Below the pieces are notes generated by a model. That model had not been told where the DNA came from. It did not search any database and worked only from the letters and a program-made list of their open reading frames with translations. Of a DNA stretch of 64,000 nt, positions 53,334 through 62,763 are shown one piece after another. A program made the position numbers and the translations under genes. The stretch's first letter is position 1. Every line of letters begins with the position of its first letter. The stretch spans positions 106,345 to 170,344 of the forward strand of contig NZ_LMAS01000008.1 in NCBI RefSeq assembly GCF_001509555.1, read 5' to 3'. This DNA comes from Bacillus sp. FJAT-29937. Lineage in GTDB: Bacteria; Bacillota; Bacilli; Bacillales; Cytobacillaceae.

Positions 53334-54557
53334 ATGACAGCACTTAAAAATTTGCATCCACTTGTATGGAATATTGTCATTGGAACGGTTTTCGGAAGAA
53401 TGGCAACCTCCATGAGCATTCCGTTTCTGGCTATTTATTTAACAAATGTAAAAGGGGTATCACCTACTCAAACAGGGCTGATTATTGCAGTAAGTTCACT
53501 GGTCGGGATCGCAACGAGCTTTTTTGGCGGCTATTTTTCCGATCGATATGGCAGAAAAAAAGTTTTATTAGTTTCCATTTTTCTATGGGCTTTTGTTTTT
53601 ATTGGCTTTGGCTTAGTGGAAGCGGTTTGGGGCTTCTTTCTTATGAATGCGCTAAATGGATTCTGCCGTTCTATTTTTGAACCGGCATCAAGAGCCTTGC
53701 TGGCGGATTTAACAGAACCGAAAAATCGACTGCTTATTTTTAACCTTCGCTATACTGCGATTAATGTCGGTGTGATTTTCGGTCCGCTCCTTGGATTTTA
53801 CTTAGGTTCATCTAAATCGACCTTCGCCTTTTTTATTGCGGCTGGTGTGTATGCCATATACGGATTATCACTCCTGCTAACCTATCAAAGGACATCAATT
53901 AAAACAGGAATAAAAGAAAATGAGAACGCTGGTAATCGTGTCAAGTTAATCGAAGCATTGAGGATTACCAAATCAGATACCATTTTATTATGGTCGTTAA
54001 TTGGTTTTATTTTGGCGATTACTGGATATTCCCAATTGTCGTCTACTTTGCCTCAATTCCTGTCGAACACTTCTCTCGTTGAAAATGGAGCTAAGACGTT
54101 TTCGATTTTATTAGCGCTAAATGCGCTTACTGTCATTTCTATCCAGTATCCGCTATTATCGATTGGAAAAAAATATTCGCCTTTAACATCCATCATGTTG
54201 GGCAGTATCATGATCAGCTTAGGTTTAATTGGCTTTGGTTTAGCTAGAGGAATGTTTGCGTGGATTATTGTCATGATTATTTTTACTGCTGGAGAAGTGT
54301 TAATGTTCAGCATGACAGATCTATTCATGGATAATATTGCAAAGCCACATTTGCGGGGCACGTATTTCGGGGCGATGGGGTTTACACAGATTGGAAATGT
54401 TATCGGGCCGGCACTTGGAGGATTTCTGCTCGATACATATGGGTATGACAAACCGAAGCTTGTTTTTGGATTGCTGTGCTTATCCTCCTTACTGGCAATC
54501 CCCATACTGCTAGGGGTGATGGGGAAAATGAAGAATCAAGTATCTCGTGAAACATAG
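53334..54557 (+). CDS. MFS transporter
   Basis: A 407-residue, 12-helix major facilitator with GGYFSDRYGRKKVLL (loop 2-3 signature, about 62-76) and FEPASRALLADLTEPKNRLLIF. It resembles multidrug-type MFS carriers; the substrate is unknown. The last helices run into LGGFLLDTYGYDKPK. GAGGAAAC precedes the ATG. It is divergent from threonine aldolase. A terminator with arms TCACGCCC and GGGCGTGA follows. Confidence 0.88.
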   Translation: MTALKNLHPLVWNIVIGTVFGRMATSMSIPFLAIYLTNVKGVSPTQTGLIIAVSSLVGIATSFFGGYFSDRYGRKKVLLVSIFLWAFVFIGFGLVEAVWGFFLMNALNGFCRSIFEPASRALLADLTEPKNRLLIFNLRYTAINVGVIFGPLLGFYLGSSKSTFAFFIAAGVYAIYGLSLLLTYQRTSIKTGIKENENAGNRVKLIEALRITKSDTILLWSLIGFILAITGYSQLSSTLPQFLSNTSLVENGAKTFSILLALNALTVISIQYPLLSIGKKYSPLTSIMLGSIMISLGLIGFGLARGMFAWIIVMIIFTAGEVLMFSMTDLFMDNIAKPHLRGTYFGAMGFTQIGNVIGPALGGFLLDTYGYDKPKLVFGLLCLSSLLAIPILLGVMGKMKNQVSRET

Positions 54558-54570
54558 AGAAACAAAAAAA

Positions 54571-54614
54571 TCACGCCCTGACTTTATTATGAAGGAGGGG
54601 CGTGACTTTTTTTG
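54571..54614 (+). terminator. Rho-independent terminator
   Basis: TCACGCCC (54571-54578) pairs with GGGCGTGA (54598-54605), followed by eight T. Confidence 0.85.
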
Positions 54615-54630
54615 AAAGAATTTTTAAATC

Positions 54631-55611
54631 CTATTGAATAGCTGGTAATTTTATTTTCACTGTAAATTCTTGATCTTTATACACAAAATCGAGAAATCCT
54701 TGATGGTCTTTGACAATATCATGGATGATTTTTGTTCCTAAGCCTTCATGATCACCTGTTTTGGTTGTCTTTCCATATGTCTGAAATAATTCATCTAATA
54801 TATTTGCAGGGATTGGGAGACTATTATTTTTACAAATTAATAGATACAACCCGCTTCTTTTATAAAATTGCAATGTAATACAAGCTTGTTCCTTATGATT
54901 CTTTTGCCACTCTGAACTAGCATCTATACTATTCGTTAAAAGATTGCCAATTAATGCGACCACATGCTGATCAGAAAGGGGTAATGTTGATAAAGGCAAA
55001 TCGAAATCGTAGACAACTTCAATGCCAGAAGCTTTTGCTTGCCGGTATAATTTATGCAGAACCCCAGCAATTACACCGTGTTCTCCTTTGATGGATAAAT
55101 TCGTCTCTTCATACCCATCAACTAATTTATCAAGATAGCTCTTAGCCTCAATAGGCTTTCCATCCTCCAGCAAATAGTGGATCGCAGAAACATGCTTTAA
55201 AAAGTCATGTCTCTCACTCCGTACGAGACGAAATGTTTCATTGAATTGGTTATTCTGTTCTTCAAACACCTTGAGCTTTGTAGTAAATGATGTCTTCTCG
55301 TTTGCCCAAAAAACTCGCAAGCTTTCAATCCCGATAAAAATAAAAAATGGAATGAGATAGATCCATGAAGGTTTAACCATTACATATATCAAAATGAGCA
55401 ATGCCTGCATGAAAAAAAGGACAGAATTCCATATATGGCTTAATACAGAAACCTTGATAGGGATTTTTTTATATAAAAAATAGATTAGACCAGTTATAAG
55501 GAAGCAAGTAATGAAAATTGGAATTTGTAAAGGGAGATTCAGCAGCAGTGAGTGCAAGTGAACAATCCCCAGCAAAGCCATGATCCCCCAATAAGTTTTG
55601 TTCAGTTTCAA
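54631..55611 (-). CDS. natK: Sensor histidine kinase NatK
   Basis: A 326-residue GHKL kinase with about four to five N-terminal helices, H-box RSERHDFLKHVSAIHYLL (His135), N-box LIGNLLTNSIDAS and G-box EGLGTKIIHDIVKDHQG. It lies 13 bases downstream of a LytTR regulator and faces natAB, as the B. subtilis natK-natR pair does. A TTG start with GGTGG upstream is used. It probably senses sodium, ethanol or protonophore stress via the membrane, as reported for natAB control. Confidence 0.85.
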   Translation of the reverse strand: MKLNKTYWGIMALLGIVHLHSLLLNLPLQIPIFITCFLITGLIYFLYKKIPIKVSVLSHIWNSVLFFMQALLILIYVMVKPSWIYLIPFFIFIGIESLRVFWANEKTSFTTKLKVFEEQNNQFNETFRLVRSERHDFLKHVSAIHYLLEDGKPIEAKSYLDKLVDGYEETNLSIKGEHGVIAGVLHKLYRQAKASGIEVVYDFDLPLSTLPLSDQHVVALIGNLLTNSIDASSEWQKNHKEQACITLQFYKRSGLYLLICKNNSLPIPANILDELFQTYGKTTKTGDHEGLGTKIIHDIVKDHQGFLDFVYKDQEFTVKIKLPAIQ

Positions 55612-55624
55612 CTTTTTTCCACCT

Positions 55625-56323
55625 TTAAAAATAATATTGCTGTAAAAAATCTACCTTCTCCTTTGTAATCATCGCTTGTTCCTCAATGCCTTCAAAGGTG
55701 ACAATATAGGAATTCTTTGCGTAGAGGGAGAAGTTCAGCACATAGTGAATATTGATGATAAACGATCGGTGTGAGCGGATGAAATCCCGTTCTCGGAGTT
55801 CGCCCTCCAATTCATTCAGCGTTTGGTATGTTTTGATCTGTCCAGATTTCGTATAGATCGTAGTAGACCTTCCGGATCTTTCTATAAAAATAATATCCTT
55901 CTTTTGAATAATATGAATATTATTTTTCTGTTTGATATAAAGCCGTCCATTGATCTCGGCAGACTTTGTTTTCTCCTTGAGCCGTTCAATTGATTGGATC
56001 AGACGTTCCTTCGGGTATGGCTTCAAAATATAGTCATGTACATTAATTTCAAAGGCATGAACAGCATAACCGCTATTTCCGGTAACAAAAATGACTGAAA
56101 TATTCAGGGCGTGTGAATGAATAATATCTGCCAGTTCATACCCCGATAGGTCTGGCATCTCAATATCGGCAACTAATAAATCAATTGCTTCTTTTTTAAT
56201 ATGTTCATAGGCTTCTTCTGCAGATGTGGTGGAGAAGATAATATCCACACCCTCAATACCTGAAATGATGCCATGTAATTTATCTAAGTCAATTTTTCGA
56301 TCATCTACAAGTCCAATCTTCAT
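55625..56323 (-). CDS. natR: LytTR response regulator NatR
   Basis: The 232-residue regulator has a receiver (LVDDRKIDLDKL, phosphoacceptor Asp53 in LVADIEMPDLS, Lys in YILKPYPKERL) and a C-terminal LytTR domain (about 130-232, RDFIRSHRSFIINIHYVLNF). It is divergent from natA across a 190-base region with two 9-base direct repeats, the likely binding sites. Coupled to natK. Confidence 0.9.
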   Translation of the reverse strand: MKIGLVDDRKIDLDKLHGIISGIEGVDIIFSTTSAEEAYEHIKKEAIDLLVADIEMPDLSGYELADIIHSHALNISVIFVTGNSGYAVHAFEINVHDYILKPYPKERLIQSIERLKEKTKSAEINGRLYIKQKNNIHIIQKKDIIFIERSGRSTTIYTKSGQIKTYQTLNELEGELRERDFIRSHRSFIINIHYVLNFSLYAKNSYIVTFEGIEEQAMITKEKVDFLQQYYF

Positions 56324-56414
56324 AATGAACTCCTTTACGAATTCAAGCTCTGCTCATCCTCACAAGTGAGTCTGCTTTCATTATTTTACCATTCTTAATA
56401 GGGAATTTGTCATT

Positions 56415-56444
56415 TTCGCGACACGATATGGAATATTCGCGACA
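56415..56444 (+). promoter_or_regulatory. NatR-type operator: direct repeats upstream of natA
   Basis: TTCGCGACA occurs at 56415-56423 and 56436-56444, 21 bases apart, two helical turns on the same face as LytTR regulators require. A TATGAT (56474-56479) lies 30 bases downstream with a weak -35 (TAGATT) right after the second repeat, the layout of an activated promoter for natAB. Confidence 0.7.
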
Positions 56445-56516
56445 TAAGTGTAGATTCCCTTTTTGTTTCCTTGTATGATAAATACAAGAAATGAAACAGA
56501 CGGAGTGATGAAAACG

Positions 56517-57269
56517 ATGATTCAAATTCATGAAGTGACAAAACAATTTAAGGATAAGAAGAAATATGTAACGGCTTTAAAGCATGTTTCCTTTAACGTT
56601 TCTAAGGGAGAAGTACTAGGGCTGCTAGGTGAGAATGGCGCAGGAAAAACAACCCTCCTTCGGACAATTGCTACATTGCTTACTCCTACAGAAGGCCGTG
56701 TAACTGTAGGGGAATATGATACAGTAAAAAATCCAAATGAAATTAAGAAACGAATCGGCGTGCTTTTTGGAGGGGAAACAGGGCTGTATGACCGGCTGAC
56801 TGCTCGTGAAAATCTTGAATACTTTGCAAGTCTTTACGGCCTAGGAAAGCATGAAACAAAAGTACGGATTGATGACCTGACGAAAATGTTTGGCATGAGG
56901 GATTATCTCGATCGAAAGGTTGGCGGGTTCTCTAAAGGAATGCGGCAAAAGGTAGCTATCGCCAGAACGCTAATTCACAATCCTGAAATCATATTATTCG
57001 ATGAACCAACAACTGGATTAGATATTACTTCATCCAATGTTTTCCGTCAGCTTGTCCATCAGCTTAAGCGTGAAGGAAAAACGATTGTTTTTTCCAGCCA
57101 TATTATGGAGGAAGTTTCGCTGCTTTGTGATTCGGTTGCGATGGTGCATAAAGGAGAACTAGTATACAACGGTAATCTTGAAGCCCTTTATCAATCTGAA
57201 GGAAGCCGAGATCTTAATTATATTTTTATGAGCAAGCTTGTTAGAGGAGGAAACCACTATGCTTCGTAA
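56517..57269 (+). CDS. natA: Sodium-export ABC transporter ATPase
   Basis: A 250-residue ABC ATPase: Walker A GENGAGKTT (38-46), GLYDRLTARENLEYFASLYG, signature FSKGMRQK, Walker B IILFDEPTTGLD and FSSHIMEEV. It matches NatA, partner of NatB in sodium extrusion. The start is taken at 56517 (GGAG 11 bases upstream); 56508 is a possible alternative. It overlaps natB by 11 bases. Confidence 0.9.
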   Translation: MIQIHEVTKQFKDKKKYVTALKHVSFNVSKGEVLGLLGENGAGKTTLLRTIATLLTPTEGRVTVGEYDTVKNPNEIKKRIGVLFGGETGLYDRLTARENLEYFASLYGLGKHETKVRIDDLTKMFGMRDYLDRKVGGFSKGMRQKVAIARTLIHNPEIILFDEPTTGLDITSSNVFRQLVHQLKREGKTIVFSSHIMEEVSLLCDSVAMVHKGELVYNGNLEALYQSEGSRDLNYIFMSKLVRGGNHYAS

Positions 57270-58416
57270 AATTTACTTTAAAGAATTAAAGGACTGCTTC
57301 CGTGACAGTAGAACTTTATTATTAACGGTATTGCTGCCAATTATTATGATGACTGGAATGACCTTTTTCTATGAAAAATTAATATCTAGTGATGAAGGCA
57401 AGACATATATGCTGGCTGTAGATCAATCGTTTGGTGTAGAAGAGGAGAGTCTATTTACTGGATATGGCAATATTGAATTTGTTAAATCAGCAAATCCTGA
57501 AGAGATTCTAAATGAGGGCGGGGCTTTAGCTGCTCTTGATCTAAGTCCTAATTTTATGAGCAGTATTGCGAACGGAGAGGAAGCTTCTGTAACGATAATT
57601 GGCAATTCCTTTAGCCAGAATTCCTCGAATTTGATGAATCTAGTAAATACCGCCTTAACAGCTTACGAAAAATCGGTCACTTCAGAACGATTGGAGAAGC
57701 TAGGAACAGAATCTTCGGTCATTCAGCCATTTGCTATCAATGAAAAGGAAATGTCTACAGAGGATCCTAATATTAACTTAATTGCAATGCTCATTCCATT
57801 AATTTTATCGATTGCGATTGGGGTCGGAGCCGGTCCAGCTGCTTCAGATTTATTTGCTGGCGAGAAAGAAAGAAAAACAATGGAAGCTCTATTAATGACA
57901 CCAGTCAACCGTGCAACACTGCTTTTTGCAAAATGGCTAACCATTGCAACTGTTGGAGCAATAACCGGAATTATCACTCTAATTGTCGTAGCGTTAGAAA
58001 TTGGCTTGTTAACTGAAAATCTGAAAAAGGCTGTCACTTTTGGAGATAACGCAGGAATCATCATCGGCTTGGCTATCCTAACCTCAATTATTTATGCCAT
58101 GTTCAATGCATCAATCCTTATGATTACAAGCATTATTGGAAAAACGGTAAAGGAATCGCAAAGCTACAGTACGCCTGTTATGATGCTGGCAATTATTCCA
58201 ACGATGGTTATATCCGGAATTGGAATTAATGAATTAGGCTTTGAGCATTTCGCAATCCCAATCATGAATCTTTTCAGTATATTAAAGGAATTAGTTTTCG
58301 GTATTGTTAATATAGAACATATATTAATAACGATTGCAAGCAACGTGATTTGTATGATTGTACTCTTTATTATTGGAAGAATCTTATTCATGAAGGATAA
58401 GTGGGTTATGAATTAA
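57259..58416 (+). CDS. natB: Sodium-export ABC transporter permease
   Basis: A 385-residue permease: one N-terminal helix, a large extracytoplasmic domain (about 45-175), then five to six helices containing GPAASDLFAGEKERKTMEALLMTPVNR, characteristic of NatB/ABC-2 permeases. AGAGGAGG lies 8 bases before the ATG at 57259; an ATG 21 bases earlier is less good. With NatA it exports sodium ions. Confidence 0.92.
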   Translation: MLRKIYFKELKDCFRDSRTLLLTVLLPIIMMTGMTFFYEKLISSDEGKTYMLAVDQSFGVEEESLFTGYGNIEFVKSANPEEILNEGGALAALDLSPNFMSSIANGEEASVTIIGNSFSQNSSNLMNLVNTALTAYEKSVTSERLEKLGTESSVIQPFAINEKEMSTEDPNINLIAMLIPLILSIAIGVGAGPAASDLFAGEKERKTMEALLMTPVNRATLLFAKWLTIATVGAITGIITLIVVALEIGLLTENLKKAVTFGDNAGIIIGLAILTSIIYAMFNASILMITSIIGKTVKESQSYSTPVMMLAIIPTMVISGIGINELGFEHFAIPIMNLFSILKELVFGIVNIEHILITIASNVICMIVLFIIGRILFMKDKWVMN

Positions 58417-58424
58417 TGAATATA

Positions 58425-58469
58425 AAGGGACGGTTCCTATTCTTACTTGATGGAACGGTCTCTTTCTTT
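58425..58469 (+). terminator. Imperfect GGGACGG-type hairpin
   Basis: AAGGGACGGTTCC pairs with GGAACGGTCTCTTT with one mismatch, then a T-rich stretch. Probable natAB terminator, related in sequence to the hairpins at 23563 and 37303. Confidence 0.6.
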
Positions 58470-58616
58470 GTCATCAATCCCATCATATTAGATCCGCACA
58501 AGTGGAAAATGCGAAGGGAACGGTCATCAATAGCCTGTAATGATGCCCGTTCACGTTCAAAAAAGTCAATCACGGTCATCAATCGACTTCAATGTTAGCC
58601 CCACCAGCCATTTTTT

Positions 58617-60047
58617 TCATGAGACAAATAAACCACTTACCAAATACAGCACAATTGCTATAGCCCCGCCAATCACAGAAACCTTCAATTTATAGCGGGC
58701 ATAGTCGACAAGAGAGAGGTCGAGAATGGATGCAGTCGTAATGGTTGTATCGCCAAGCGGCGAGGTAATTGCGCCAAATGCCCCGCTGGCAAATACAGCC
58801 CCTACGGTCAAAGGGATAGATGCCCCGGTGGAAACGGCTAAGGTGATTCCCAGAGGCATAAATAATCCCCAAGTTCCCCACGATGACCCTATAAAATAGC
58901 CGACTATCGATCCGATCAAAAATATCGTTGCGGGGGTCATAAAGGCAGGTAAAATGGTTCCTAATGTTGATCCAATAAATTCTGAAAAGCCAAGATCTTC
59001 TGCCGACAAAGTCAATGCCCAAATCAAAATAAGGAGACTGATGGCCTGCATCATTTGATTCCCTCCATCGTAAAAGTGATACAGGACTTCACTCAATTTT
59101 TGTCTCCTAATCATATAAAAGGTGAAGGTTAAAATAAGTGTAATAAAAACTGCCAAAAGCATGACAAACGTGGCATCTGCCATGGAAAATGCTTCGAAAA
59201 TGGTTTTGGCCCCGAGGGAAGTTCCGTTTTGCCATAATAGAAATAACGATAATGCCAGCAAGATAAAGACAGGGAAGATTAAATGCCACGGCTGTGCTTT
59301 TACTAAAGACAGTTCCTTTTTGATGCCCATTCGATGGAATTCATGTTCTTCATGCTCACTATTTTCCTGATTCGCTGTTGCGTGGGGATTCATCATTTTT
59401 TTAGAAGGCGGCAAAAAGGTTTGGATAATTCCGATGACTAACATGCTGATGGCATAAAAATTAAATAAAATGCTTAGTAAAAATATTTGATAGGGTGACA
59501 TTCCTAAGTCTAAACCTTGGATTCCCCCGGCCACTAAAGAGACCATAAATCCGACAAAGGCTGTGGCTACTGGTAATAAGACGATTACGGACTCTGTCGA
59601 TATATCTAGTGTCATGCCCACCTTTTGCCTTGAAAGATTCATTTTGTTAATGAGAGATTTAACAATCGGTCCAATCATCATAATCCGAAACATTGGCATC
59701 ATAAACGTAAACGGAAGGGTCAGCCAAATAAGCCCAAGCAGCCCACGCTCGGTCTTTATACGTTTTCCAATCCACTCTGAAAAGCCTTTAATGCCTCCTG
59801 CAATATTCATCATTCCAATCAGACCGCCAAATAAATATAAAAACCCGACAATCTTAATATTTGTATCGTTAGATAAAGTTTTGACGACATAGGAAATCGC
59901 CTGCTGAGTACCGGCTAATATGTCAGATGATACTAGGATTGCTCCAACCAGAAGCCCAACAACAAGTCCCGGCAGAATGTCTTTTAACCATATGGACATG
60001 GAAATGACGATGATAAATGGTAATAAAGATAGCCAAGCGTGCTCCAA
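58617..60047 (-). CDS. NhaC-family Na+/H+ antiporter
   Basis: A 476-residue, 11-12-helix antiporter with WLTLPFTFMMPMFRIMMIGP, FIGSSWGTWGLFMPLGITLA and SGAFGAITSPLGDTTITTASI, the last two being NhaC family hallmarks. A His/Glu-rich cytoplasmic loop (about 222-240, NSEHEEHEFHRMG) could sense pH or metal. A TTG start has GGGAGG 7 bases upstream. It sits tail to tail with natAB, a second sodium export route. Confidence 0.88.
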   Translation of the reverse strand: MEHAWLSLLPFIIVISMSIWLKDILPGLVVGLLVGAILVSSDILAGTQQAISYVVKTLSNDTNIKIVGFLYLFGGLIGMMNIAGGIKGFSEWIGKRIKTERGLLGLIWLTLPFTFMMPMFRIMMIGPIVKSLINKMNLSRQKVGMTLDISTESVIVLLPVATAFVGFMVSLVAGGIQGLDLGMSPYQIFLLSILFNFYAISMLVIGIIQTFLPPSKKMMNPHATANQENSEHEEHEFHRMGIKKELSLVKAQPWHLIFPVFILLALSLFLLWQNGTSLGAKTIFEAFSMADATFVMLLAVFITLILTFTFYMIRRQKLSEVLYHFYDGGNQMMQAISLLILIWALTLSAEDLGFSEFIGSTLGTILPAFMTPATIFLIGSIVGYFIGSSWGTWGLFMPLGITLAVSTGASIPLTVGAVFASGAFGAITSPLGDTTITTASILDLSLVDYARYKLKVSVIGGAIAIVLYLVSGLFVS

Positions 60048-60185
60048 AAAGGTTCCTCCCCTTAGCCTGTTTCTATTTAAACGATAGAGATATACATAAA
60101 GCTCAAGTTACTCATTCACAAGCTAGTATTGCCAAATCCAGCTGGTGATTATTACTAATGGTCTTAAGAGACCCCTTAAAAAAAT

Positions 60186-60232
60186 GAAAAAACCGGCAAG
60201 GAGTTTTGGTTCTCCATTACCGATTTTTTCGT
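60186..60232 (-). terminator. Terminator-like hairpin
   Basis: AAAACCGGCAAGGAG and CTCCATTACCGATTTT pair imperfectly with T/A runs on both sides. It could end a transcript from 60638 or from either side. Confidence 0.55.
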
Positions 60233-60353
60233 TTTCATATTTTATTCTCTTACGCCTATGGAGGACTTAAGTTGGTGTATTCTAATGTCTTACGTCTACT
60301 AGGGTATTAATGTTGCATGGAATAGGTGAAATGAAATTTAATATTGCGTTAAG

Positions 60354-60540
60354 TGGACATACGTTCCGTTAATTGGTGTAAAAGCGGTGAATTTCACGTT
60401 TTAGTCGGACGTGCGTTCCGTTATTTTGTTAAAATGATTCATTTTTACGTGATTTTTATTAATTAACGTACTCAGTGTCCGGTCACACCTCCCAAATAGC
60501 GTTATTTATGAAAATAACGTCCTCGGTTTCCGCAAAAAGT
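60354..60540. repeat. Dispersed four-headed palindromic repeat element (copy E)
   Basis: Heads at 60354 (TGGACATACGTTCCG), 60406 (CGGACGTGCGTTCCG), 60467 (CGTACTCAGTGTCCG) and 60518 (CGTCCTCGGTTTCCG) are 52, 61 and 51 bases apart. That is the same order of intervals as at 15632 and 37126. The third unit shares TCAC..CTCC and a terminal AAATAA with copy A. No gene is seen in the rest of the 590-base gap. Confidence 0.65.
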
Positions 60541-60637
60541 TAAAACTTTTGCGAATGCGAGCTTGAACTGAACAAGACATGTATAGACACGCATGGATTT
60601 CATTATTAGCCATGCGTTTTTGAAGAGACTACTTCAA

Positions 60638-60940
60638 TTAGATATTACGAAACACACTTTCTAAATCATCATAACCACGCTGATCCTCCAAACTAGGATT
60701 ATCAGATTCAAGTGTCCACTCATCATTTTCTTGTGCTAATTCACCTTGATCATTTTTAAGATAAGGGCTATGAATATGGAACGTTTTCCCGTCTTTATTT
60801 ACAGTGTATCCTAGGTAGTACCGATCACCTTCACCATGCTCCTCAAAAATACCAATATCATCAATACCATACTTTTCGATATAAGATTGAAACGGCTGCT
60901 GTAATTCATTAATTATTTTTTCTCGTGGTAAAAATTCCAT
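60638..60940 (-). CDS. DUF5634 family protein
   Basis: A 100-residue acidic, soluble protein: PREKIINELQQPFQSYIEKYGIDDIGIFEE, then DRYYLGYTVNKDGKTFHIH and a C-terminal DQRGYDDLESVF. This is the small DUF5634 family of Bacillaceae; function unknown. AAGGAGC lies 8 bases before the ATG. It is in the same direction as the AAA ATPase gene 78 bases upstream. Confidence 0.75.
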   Translation of the reverse strand: MEFLPREKIINELQQPFQSYIEKYGIDDIGIFEEHGEGDRYYLGYTVNKDGKTFHIHSPYLKNDQGELAQENDEWTLESDNPSLEDQRGYDDLESVFRNI

Positions 60941-61018
60941 TGAAATTTGCTCCTTCCAATTAATCCTATACTTAATATGGCATTATTGAGGTCTTTTCAT
61001 TAAAAATAATTCTCCGCC

Positions 61019-61777
61019 TTAATCGTTCAGTAAATGATGAAGGATTCTTTCTCTGTTCTCAAAAAACTGTTTCATCATTCGGTAATGTCCCGTTTCTTCA
61101 AGATCTGTTTCTTTTGCACCATCCTCGGTAAATTCTATAATGGTGGCATTCGGATAAGACATGATGATGGGTGAATGAGTGGCAATTATGAACTGGGAAT
61201 TCTGACGGACTAATTCGTGAATTCTCGCCAGCATGGATAATTGTCTTAGTGGGGATAATGCTGCTTCCGGTTCATCCATGATGTAAATGCCATTTCCCAA
61301 AAACCGATTCATAAAGGTAGCCCAAAATGATTCTCCGTGTGACTGTTGATGAAGTGACACACCTCCAAATGAATCGATAACCCGGGGGGCTGATCCAAAT
61401 TCTCTGTCCATTTCCTCAATATTAGATGCTACATTATAGAAGGTCTCTGCTCTAAGGAAGAACCCATCACTCGGTTTTACGACTCCTTTCACTAACCTAA
61501 TATACTGATCTAATTCTGAATGGGAATCATAAGTGGAAAAATTGAAATTAAATGAACCACCTTCCGGATTAAAGCCAGCAGCAACCGCAATCGCCTCTAA
61601 TAAAGTCGATTTCCCCATGCCGTTATCACCCACAAAATAAGTTACGTTCGGATGAAAGGAAAGTTCATCCAGCGTTTGAATGCTAGGTAAATTAAATGGG
61701 AAATTGTTAAAGGAGGGGATATGATCACGTTTCAGTTTAATCCCTCTTAAATAATCATTTTCTATAAAATTGTCCAT
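61019..61777 (-). CDS. AAA family ATPase (ABC-like, SMC/RecF type)
   Basis: A 252-residue P-loop protein: Walker A VGDNGMGKSTLLEAIA (about 50-65), a SHGESFWATFMNRF signature-like segment, Walker B GIYIMDEPEAALSPLRQ and IATHSPIIMSYPNA. This is the AAA_15/AAA_21 group of stand-alone ATPases, often linked to nucleic acid or defence partners. No nuclease partner is adjacent, only a DUF5634 gene downstream. Start at 61777 has AGGAG upstream; an ATG 45 bases earlier is less likely. Confidence 0.82.
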   Translation of the reverse strand: MDNFIENDYLRGIKLKRDHIPSFNNFPFNLPSIQTLDELSFHPNVTYFVGDNGMGKSTLLEAIAVAAGFNPEGGSFNFNFSTYDSHSELDQYIRLVKGVVKPSDGFFLRAETFYNVASNIEEMDREFGSAPRVIDSFGGVSLHQQSHGESFWATFMNRFLGNGIYIMDEPEAALSPLRQLSMLARIHELVRQNSQFIIATHSPIIMSYPNATIIEFTEDGAKETDLEETGHYRMMKQFFENRERILHHLLND

Positions 61778-61890
61778 TCCTATTTCTCCTAAGATTTGAT
61801 TTTGTTTTATTTTAGCAAACAATTGGAAATTATTCCTGTAATGAATAGTAAAATGTAATAGAAGAGGTTAAACAAAAAGGGATGAATGAA

Positions 61891-62763
61891 ATGAAAATTC
61901 TAGTTTTAGACATTGGAGGTACCTTTATTAAGGCAGGGGTATGTGATCAAAATGGGCATCTGGATATTGTAAAGGAATATGAAACGAAGCTGCAGAACGG
62001 GGAAAAGAATCTAGTGGAAAAACTAATTCAAATTATTTCCGAATATCATGGCTATGAGGCAATCGGAATAAGCATGGCGGGGCTAGTGAATAGTGAAGAA
62101 GGATATATTTATGAAAATGGAAATATTCCGGACCTCGCTCGGATTAGACTGACTGAAATATTGCAAAATCAATTCAAAGTTCAAGTTAAGCTTGATAATG
62201 ATGTCAATGCCGCTGCTCTTGGCGAAAAATATTATGGTGCTGGCAAGGGATTAGAGGATTTTCTTTGCTTGACCTATGGAACTGGGATTGGCGGGGCCAT
62301 TGTAATAGGATCCAAGCTATATAAGGGACATAAAGGAATCGCGGCTGAATTTGGCCATATGATTACACATCCACTTGGAAATCAATGCTCCTGCGGGCGG
62401 TTGGGATGCTATGAAACTTATGCTTCTACTTCTGCATTAGTGAAGGAAGCGAGTAAACTCAATCGTACATACGTAAGCGGGAGAATTATTTTTGCTAAGG
62501 AAAATCAAGAGGATGCTGAGCTTGAAAAAGTCATTCAGAATTGGATATTTGAAATTGCCCTTGGCCTGACTTCCCTTATTCATATTTTTAATCCCCCGGT
62601 AATTATCCTTGGGGGTGGAGTAATGGAACAGGAAAAACTAGTTGAGCTGGTTTCTTTGAAGGTAAAAGAATTAATCAGGGATAGTTATTCAGATGTGAAA
62701 ATAGTAAAAGCATCACTTGGAAATAAGGCAGGGATGCTTGGTGCATCCGCGCTTTATTTGTGA
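61891..62763 (+). CDS. ROK family sugar kinase
   Basis: A 290-residue ROK protein: LVLDIGGTFIKAGVCD (3-18) for ATP, LDNDVNAAALGEKYYGAG, LTYGTGIGGAIV and the zinc signature CSCGRLGCYETYAS (CxCGxxGCxE). Without an N-terminal HTH it is a kinase, not a repressor; glucose, fructose or N-acetyl-sugars are possible substrates. The ATG at 61891 has AAAGG 9 bases upstream; the ATG at 61882 is too near it. Confidence 0.9.
   Translation: MKILVLDIGGTFIKAGVCDQNGHLDIVKEYETKLQNGEKNLVEKLIQIISEYHGYEAIGISMAGLVNSEEGYIYENGNIPDLARIRLTEILQNQFKVQVKLDNDVNAAALGEKYYGAGKGLEDFLCLTYGTGIGGAIVIGSKLYKGHKGIAAEFGHMITHPLGNQCSCGRLGCYETYASTSALVKEASKLNRTYVSGRIIFAKENQEDAELEKVIQNWIFEIALGLTSLIHIFNPPVIILGGGVMEQEKLVELVSLKVKELIRDSYSDVKIVKASLGNKAGMLGASALYL

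Noticed and set aside
61019..61777. Defence system built on the AAA ATPase and the DUF5634 gene
   Set aside because: DUF5634 is a small Bacillaceae protein with no nuclease features, and no other defence gene or atypical composition is present.
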